Positions 20,554-24,424 of a stretch of DNA of 24,424 nucleotides are shown piece by piece (within the stretch, counting starts at the first letter, position 1; the number at the start of each line of letters is the position of its first letter). Source of the DNA: an uncultured bacterium. Lineage in GTDB: Bacteria > Patescibacteriota > Minisyncoccia > Phycocordibacterales > CAIZLB01. The notes beneath the pieces are model-generated. The model saw only the letters and a program-made list of their open reading frames with translations. It was not told the DNA's origin and did no database searches. The translations under genes and the position numbers were made by a program. The stretch covers positions 1-24,424 of the forward strand of contig CAIPFZ010000049.1 of assembly GCA_903864515.1 (NCBI GenBank), given 5' to 3'.

Positions 20554-22218
20554 ATGAGAAAAGGATATCCTGCAGAACAATATTATGGAAAGCCCGCTGA
20601 TGCCATTGAAGAAGTAGATTCTGTGGTGGTGGAGGGTGGAAAAGCGGAGGGGGTTGATGAGGATTCTTCTTTTAGGGATCGCAGGGGTGACACTTTACCA
20701 GTTTCGGTTAAGACTAGGGATTACGCTAAAGAGACAGTGGAACTCCGGGAGTCTTTTGAAAAGAAGATAGATTTTGTGACTAATTTATGGAGGCAAATTG
20801 AGAGTCCTGAGGTTGCTGATTTACCGTTGCCTGAATTTAAATATAAATTAACCCAGTTGTCTAATGATTTAGAAAAAGTGGTTTCTAATTCACATAATTT
20901 ACGTGCGGAATTTGAGAAAAAAGTGAGGGAGATTCAGGAAATAAATATCGCTATCACATCTGAGATTGCCAGGGAAAGAATAACTGGTAAGGCTTTTTCG
21001 GATGGTCTTATTGATATCCTATTATCTAAACGAGCAAAACTAAGTGAAAAACTTAGAAATAGATTGAATAATCCAGATTTTGAATTTGTACATCATTTTC
21101 AAGCTTTTATTGCTGGAGTGTTGTTGAAAAAAACTAAAATAGAACCGATGAGAGAACTCCCTGATCAATCGGATAAGATGCAATCTGGTTTGGAATTCTG
21201 TAGAATATTAGGGTCTTTTAATTTTGAATATAAATATGGTTATGATTCAGAATCTCCTATTGTAATTAATGAAAACATACAACGGCTAATAGACTTTTTG
21301 AAGAATAAAGCTTCTGCGGGAGAAAATATCTTTGATTTTATAAAAATAGATCCATACGATATTGTTTTCAAATTAGATAGGGAGGATTTTGATAGAATTT
21401 ATATTAGTAAGAACCTAAAAAAGAGAGAAGTAAAACCAGGGGAAGAAAATAAAGCTCCAAAAGTTTCTGGTGTTAATTTCCCATCTACTCCTATTGTGCT
21501 TTTAGCAATAGATGAAGGGATGACTGAAGATGATCTGAGAGGGGTTGAGAGACATGAAAAAGGGCATAGCTTAATTGGAATTACAGAAGATATAGAAGGT
21601 TTTGATATTCATAATATTGTATATGGAAAATTTTTCATAAATGATTTACGTAATAAAGGTATGGAATTTAATAATTTGCATGAGAAAGGTGAAAACAAAA
21701 AAGCTGAAGATATAGTTAGGAGCTATATAAGAACAGCGATTAATAAACTGAATGGAGAAATTTCTGCTGATGCTAAAAATATTGTACTTGGCTACCCTGA
21801 TGCAATTGCTTTTTATATAAGAGATTTAATCATGGGGTTAAATGAATACATCGCAGAGTACAGTTCCGCGATATTACCGGGACCAGAAAATAAGATTAAA
21901 AATTTATTTTTAGATATAGTACGAGATGAAACTAGGATTATAATAGCAAAAGCTGAAGATCTATTTGTTAAAATGACTACTTATGCCTACATTGCAAGAA
22001 AATATGGTTTAGAGGATGAGTTCTGTTCGGCCCTGGTTTTGATGCCAGATTCAGAAAAATATTTGAAGAGAGTTTTAAGTATTAAATTAGGTGATAAATT
22101 TGATTTTGTATCAGCAAATAGGGAAATTGATCCAGCTAAACTTTTTGTTGGTGCGCCGCTGTGGCTTAGAAATGGTTTCTCTAAATATTTTGGAGCAAAT
22201 AGTGTTGCGGTTGGGTAG
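20554..22218 (+). CDS. Putative zinc metallopeptidase (HEKGH motif), otherwise unknown
   Basis: A 554-residue soluble protein of no family I recognise. The N-terminal 60 residues are Gly/Glu/Asp-rich and likely disordered. Residues 60-175 are charged helices with coiled-coil character. HEKGH at 334-338 fits the HExxH zinc motif, and the later NEYIAEY (E431, E435) could supply a third ligand, as in gluzincins. VNFPSTPIVLLAIDEG just before the motif would be the edge strand. There is no signal peptide or membrane helix, so it would be cytoplasmic. It is co-transcribed with pth after 5 bases. Peptidase activity is inferred from the motif alone; HExxH can occur by chance. Confidence 0.6.
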   Translation: MRKGYPAEQYYGKPADAIEEVDSVVVEGGKAEGVDEDSSFRDRRGDTLPVSVKTRDYAKETVELRESFEKKIDFVTNLWRQIESPEVADLPLPEFKYKLTQLSNDLEKVVSNSHNLRAEFEKKVREIQEINIAITSEIARERITGKAFSDGLIDILLSKRAKLSEKLRNRLNNPDFEFVHHFQAFIAGVLLKKTKIEPMRELPDQSDKMQSGLEFCRILGSFNFEYKYGYDSESPIVINENIQRLIDFLKNKASAGENIFDFIKIDPYDIVFKLDREDFDRIYISKNLKKREVKPGEENKAPKVSGVNFPSTPIVLLAIDEGMTEDDLRGVERHEKGHSLIGITEDIEGFDIHNIVYGKFFINDLRNKGMEFNNLHEKGENKKAEDIVRSYIRTAINKLNGEISADAKNIVLGYPDAIAFYIRDLIMGLNEYIAEYSSAILPGPENKIKNLFLDIVRDETRIIIAKAEDLFVKMTTYAYIARKYGLEDEFCSALVLMPDSEKYLKRVLSIKLGDKFDFVSANREIDPAKLFVGAPLWLRNGFSKYFGANSVAVG

Positions 22219-22280
22219 GGTGTGCTATTAATTTTGCTGACAAAAATCACTGTCTGTATATAATTGTATTATTCCTTAGA

Positions 22281-22304
22281 AACCGCCGGCCTGCATGGCG
22301 TTTT
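22281..22304 (+). terminator. Possible terminator after the metallopeptidase gene
   Basis: CGCC/GGCG with A-T extension and a 9-base loop is followed by TTTTCATTTA, about 65 bases past the stop. The stem is short. Confidence 0.4.
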
Positions 22305-22364
22305 CATTTACTTATTTTTTGTTAATAAACTATAATCATTTACCTCGATATAAATAACATTATT

Positions 22365-22373
22365 TGATATACT
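22365..22373 (+). promoter_or_regulatory. Extended -10 promoter of the HAD gene
   Basis: TGATATACT ends six bases before the ATG, the same spacing as pth and trxB, implying a leaderless transcript. Confidence 0.6.
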
Positions 22374-22379
22374 TCCAAA

Positions 22380-22970
22380 ATGACAAAAGCAATACTTTTT
22401 GATCTTGATGGTCTCGTGATAGTTGGTCAGGCCAAATTATTTAGCCAACGTATTTCCGAGGAATTTGATATACCCTATGAATTAGTGTCAGAATTCTTTA
22501 CTAATGATTTTAGGGAGTGTTCATTTGGCAGAGCAGATCTAAAAGAAAAAATTCAACCATATTTAGTTAAATGGGGATACAAAGGTTCAGTTGATGATTT
22601 TTTAAAATATTGGTTTGAAGGGGAGAGTAAGACAGATGAAGATGTTCTAAAAATAATCAGCAACTTAAGATTTAAAGGAATTAAGTGTTACATAGCTACT
22701 CGACAAGAAAAATACAGAAAAGAATATCTATTAGAAACTGTTGGTTTAAAAGATAAGTTCGATGGAATATTTTGTACTTGTGATATCGGATATGATAAAT
22801 GGCAAAAAGAATATTGGAGTTATGTTTTTGAAAAACTTGGTCTTAATCCTGAAGAAATAATGTTTTTCTGCGATGGACAAAAGAACATAGATAGTTCTAA
22901 GGAGTTAGGTGTAGAAGCATATTTTTATGACGGTATAGAAGTTCTCAAAGAGAAAATTGTTCTATTTTAG
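22380..22970 (+). CDS. HAD-superfamily hydrolase (phosphatase-like)
   Basis: A 196-residue HAD protein. Motif I is FDLDG (nucleophile Asp8, acid Asp10), motif II is the Thr in CYIATRQ, motif III the Lys in GYDKWQKEYW and motif IV FFCDGQKNID. The cap is a helical insertion between motifs I and II (about 15-80), as in beta-phosphoglucomutase-like C1 enzymes. The substrate is unknown. It is probably a small-molecule phosphatase. It is monocistronic with its own promoter. Lack of a ribosome site fits the leaderless start. Confidence 0.85.
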   Translation: MTKAILFDLDGLVIVGQAKLFSQRISEEFDIPYELVSEFFTNDFRECSFGRADLKEKIQPYLVKWGYKGSVDDFLKYWFEGESKTDEDVLKIISNLRFKGIKCYIATRQEKYRKEYLLETVGLKDKFDGIFCTCDIGYDKWQKEYWSYVFEKLGLNPEEIMFFCDGQKNIDSSKELGVEAYFYDGIEVLKEKIVLF

Positions 22971-23056
22971 ATTGAGTCTGATCAATCTGTTGTGATTAAG
23001 TTTAATAAAAAAAACACCGCCACGCCCCCGGAGGGACGAGACGGATTTTGTTTTGT

Positions 23057-23079
23057 TGCCACCCATATTTAGGGTGGTG
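23057..23079 (-). other. Hairpin downstream of the TM-anchored orphan
   Basis: CCACCC/GGGTGG with a 7-base A/T loop and outer G-U pairs, 25 bases past the stop on the minus strand. No T tract follows, so terminator function is uncertain. Confidence 0.35.
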
Positions 23080-23103
23080 TTGATAGGGTGGGGCAGTGGA
23101 AGG

Positions 23104-23745
23104 TTATTTGTTTCCCTCCATCATTTCTTGCCGGGCTTTGTAGTTCTCCCTCTTGTGAAGGGGGATCTTCTCCCAACTCAAATTGATGATTTCCCGCTCC
23201 CTGTCCCAAAGTGGGGACAAGATTTCTTCAAGTCGGACAAAAGAAGCGTCGTGCGCCTCTTCCATCTGAAAGCTTGTCTTGTCCCGGATTATGTCACTGA
23301 ATGTTGGGTAATCCTCGCTGACCTGGTCCCACCTGAGCAACTCCTTCGTAAAGAGGATTTGCTTGATGGCTGTCTCCACCGATTGGGTGAGACTCTTGTA
23401 GGCCTCGTCCCGACGGAACGATACCTCGTCTTGGTGTTTCCTCCATCGGTATTCAATTACCTCCGGTAGATACTCCAGCTCTACGGTGTGAAGCTCAGAG
23501 AGCTTTCCGTACTCTTTCTCTGCCTCCTTGGAGAGCGTCTTCAGGATGCCTATCTTGTCCACCATCAGCTGGTGGTACAAGTCAGCCCTTTCCCAGCTGA
23601 CGAATTTCAGTTGCTCGCGGATGATCTTATCCTCCTTGTACTCCATGTGTGCCCAGAGGCCAATGGCAAGGAAGATTAACGCAACTATTGAACCGAGTAG
23701 TGTTTTCATGCTTTTCTGTTGTTTGCTTTTCTGTTTGTCAGGCAA
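23104..23745 (-). CDS. TM-anchored coiled-coil orphan protein
   Basis: A 213-residue protein. A short basic N-terminus (MPDKQKSKQQKS) is followed by one hydrophobic helix (LLGSIVALIFLAIGLWAHM, about 16-34), then about 175 residues of highly charged, helix-forming sequence rich in Glu, Lys and Arg, likely coiled coil and outside the membrane (inside-positive rule). I recognise no family. An internal ATG at residue 13 (MKTLLGS) is an alternative start. The gene is G+C-richer than the HAD and rpsA neighbours. It has a TTGACA promoter about 150 bases upstream and a leader containing a long hairpin. Confidence 0.6.
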   Translation of the reverse strand: MPDKQKSKQQKSMKTLLGSIVALIFLAIGLWAHMEYKEDKIIREQLKFVSWERADLYHQLMVDKIGILKTLSKEAEKEYGKLSELHTVELEYLPEVIEYRWRKHQDEVSFRRDEAYKSLTQSVETAIKQILFTKELLRWDQVSEDYPTFSDIIRDKTSFQMEEAHDASFVRLEEILSPLWDREREIINLSWEKIPLHKRENYKARQEMMEGNK

Positions 23746-23764
23746 CCATTCCTAAAATGCAGGA

Positions 23765-23815
23765 TTGATTGCACATGTCTTTGTATTTCTTGAATACAGA
23801 AACATATGCAATCAA
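23765..23815 (-). promoter_or_regulatory. Long imperfect leader hairpin
   Basis: 23-base arms starting TTGATTGCA and ending TGCAATCAA match except at three positions, around a 5-base loop. It lies in the predicted 5' leader of the minus-strand orphan gene. No transposase or target duplication is seen, so it is more likely regulatory than mobile. The 386-base gap 23746-24131 contains only this, a promoter, a terminator and one more hairpin. Confidence 0.7.
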
Positions 23816-23891
23816 ACTACAACTTAAAGGGTTTTCAAGTCAAAAAACATTAAGGCAATCGGTGGGGATGTAAAGGAACTATAACTACATA

Positions 23892-23919
23892 ATAGTATCA
23901 CATATAATGATAATGTCAA
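23892..23919 (-). promoter_or_regulatory. Promoter of the TM-anchored orphan
   Basis: The minus strand has TTGACA (23914-23919), 16 bases, TACTAT (23892-23897), giving a leader of about 140 bases that includes the hairpin at 23765-23815. Confidence 0.6.
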
Positions 23920-23973
23920 TAGCTGTGAGTTCTGTAATATATTGGTCGGCTCGTCTGTCTCTGAGTGGTAAGA

Positions 23974-24011
23974 AACACCAAAACCCGCACTTTCATGCGG
24001 GTTTTGGTGTT
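23974..24011. terminator. Strong bidirectional terminator-like hairpin
   Basis: AACACCAAAACCCGCA and TGCGGGTTTTGGTGTT are perfect 16-bp arms with a 6-base loop. The inner CCCGCA stem followed by TTTTGGTGTT works on either strand. It probably ends rpsA transcription on the minus strand, 120 bases past the stop. Confidence 0.75.
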
Positions 24012-24040
24012 GTGCATCGTCGGCGCGCTTCACATAAGTT

Positions 24041-24092
24041 GTACAGCCAGCGTTGGAATCAAACAGCAGTTTGGCTCCAACATTGGCAGTAC
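24041..24092. other. Long two-part hairpin near the rpsA 3' end
   Basis: The 17-base arms GTACAGCCAGCGTTGGA / TCCAACATTGGCAGTAC (three imperfect pairs) enclose an inner CAAAC-AGCA-GTTTG stem-loop. No T tract is present on either side. It lies 40 bases past the rpsA stop and would fold in the rpsA 3' region. Confidence 0.65.
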
Positions 24093-24131
24093 AAAATAAA
24101 TAAATTATGCCTGCACCCTTTACTTTTAATC

Positions 24132-24424
24132 CTATTTCTTGTTTTTGTCAACAAAAGAAAGTGCCATCTTTTGCTCCTTAGCATCAAATAGACTTATCTT
24201 AAAAGTATAACTTTTACCAAGTTCAAGGCTCTCCTTTAGCTTAACTTCACTTCCAAATTCTGAAACGTGAACTAGGCCGGCGATTCCTTCCTCGATACTT
24301 GCAAGAGCTCCGTGCTTGTTGTACTTAATTACAACTCCAGTAACGATATCATCTCTCTTGTATTTCTTCTCAGCATCCTTCCATGGATTTGGCTTAAGTG
24401 CTTTGATCGATAGAGAAACTTTAC
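24132..24424 (-). CDS. rpsA: Ribosomal protein S1-type protein, C-terminal part (5' truncated at the window edge)
   Basis: The minus strand is open from the right edge for 97 codons to a TAG at 24132-24134. It encodes the end of one S1 domain (KVSLSIKALKPNPW) and one complete S1 RNA-binding domain: DDIVTGVVIKYNKHGALASI, then GIAGLVHVSEF and YTFKISLFDAKEQKMALSF, ending VDKNKK. S1 domains bind mRNA on the 30S subunit and aid initiation. Tandem S1 domains and the linker KPNPW indicate the ribosomal S1 family. The symbol is inferred from this tail alone. Confidence 0.85.
   Translation of the reverse strand, partial: KVSLSIKALKPNPWKDAEKKYKRDDIVTGVVIKYNKHGALASIEEGIAGLVHVSEFGSEVKLKESLELGKSYTFKISLFDAKEQKMALSFVDKNKK

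Noticed and set aside
1..24424. CRISPR array, prophage or insertion sequence
   Set aside because: No regularly spaced direct repeats, Cas, phage structural or transposase proteins were found on either strand.

Overview
The window looks like a chromosomal stretch from an A+T-rich bacterium of the Candidate Phyla Radiation (Patescibacteria), most likely Parcubacteria-like. This is inferred from the style of the conserved genes (a TsaD with the GPGLEPALW signature, a TrmB-type regulator, a FtsA/FtsZ pair, S21, YbeY, a short LepB), tight packing and weak Shine-Dalgarno use. It was not tested with a phylogeny. No phage, transposase or CRISPR array is visible.

Layout. 1-2290: the 3' end of an unknown gene, tsaD (minus) and a TrmB-like regulator (plus). 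2290-6850: the most distinctive region, a four-gene plus-strand cassette related to tellurite-resistance (Ter/TelA) stress systems: a TelA-like helical protein, a TerD-domain protein, a second TelA-like protein with PTxIG repeats, and a TerF-like vWA protein. It is visibly richer in G+C than its surroundings. It has a near-consensus promoter, a repeated operator-like motif, two copies of one conserved leader hairpin, two very strong intergenic hairpins and a classic terminator at the end. 6946-7279: tRNA-Glu and tRNA-Ser. 7356-8324: a PEP-CTERM surface protein. 8437-11399: an apparent metal-homeostasis locus (CooC-like ATPase, Cys-rich small protein, Fur-family regulator, YibE/F membrane protein) with Fur-type boxes in the divergent promoter. 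11404-13158: a DUF1653-type protein, tRNA-Val and thioredoxin reductase.

13232-24424: core cell-division and translation genes, mostly on the minus strand: ftsZ (with a one-base frameshift), ftsA, ybeY, rpsU, a HisRS-like gene, lepB and the 3' end of rpsA. Plus-strand genes are interleaved: two small orphans, pth, a putative HEKGH metallopeptidase and a HAD phosphatase. A TM-anchored coiled-coil orphan on the minus strand precedes a cluster of three hairpins next to rpsA.

Two themes recur. Several AT-rich genes (fur, trxB, pth, the HAD gene) carry a -10 box exactly six bases before the ATG, implying leaderless transcripts. Several G+C-richer accessory genes instead have TTGACA-type promoters, long structured 5' leaders and strong hairpins after them.
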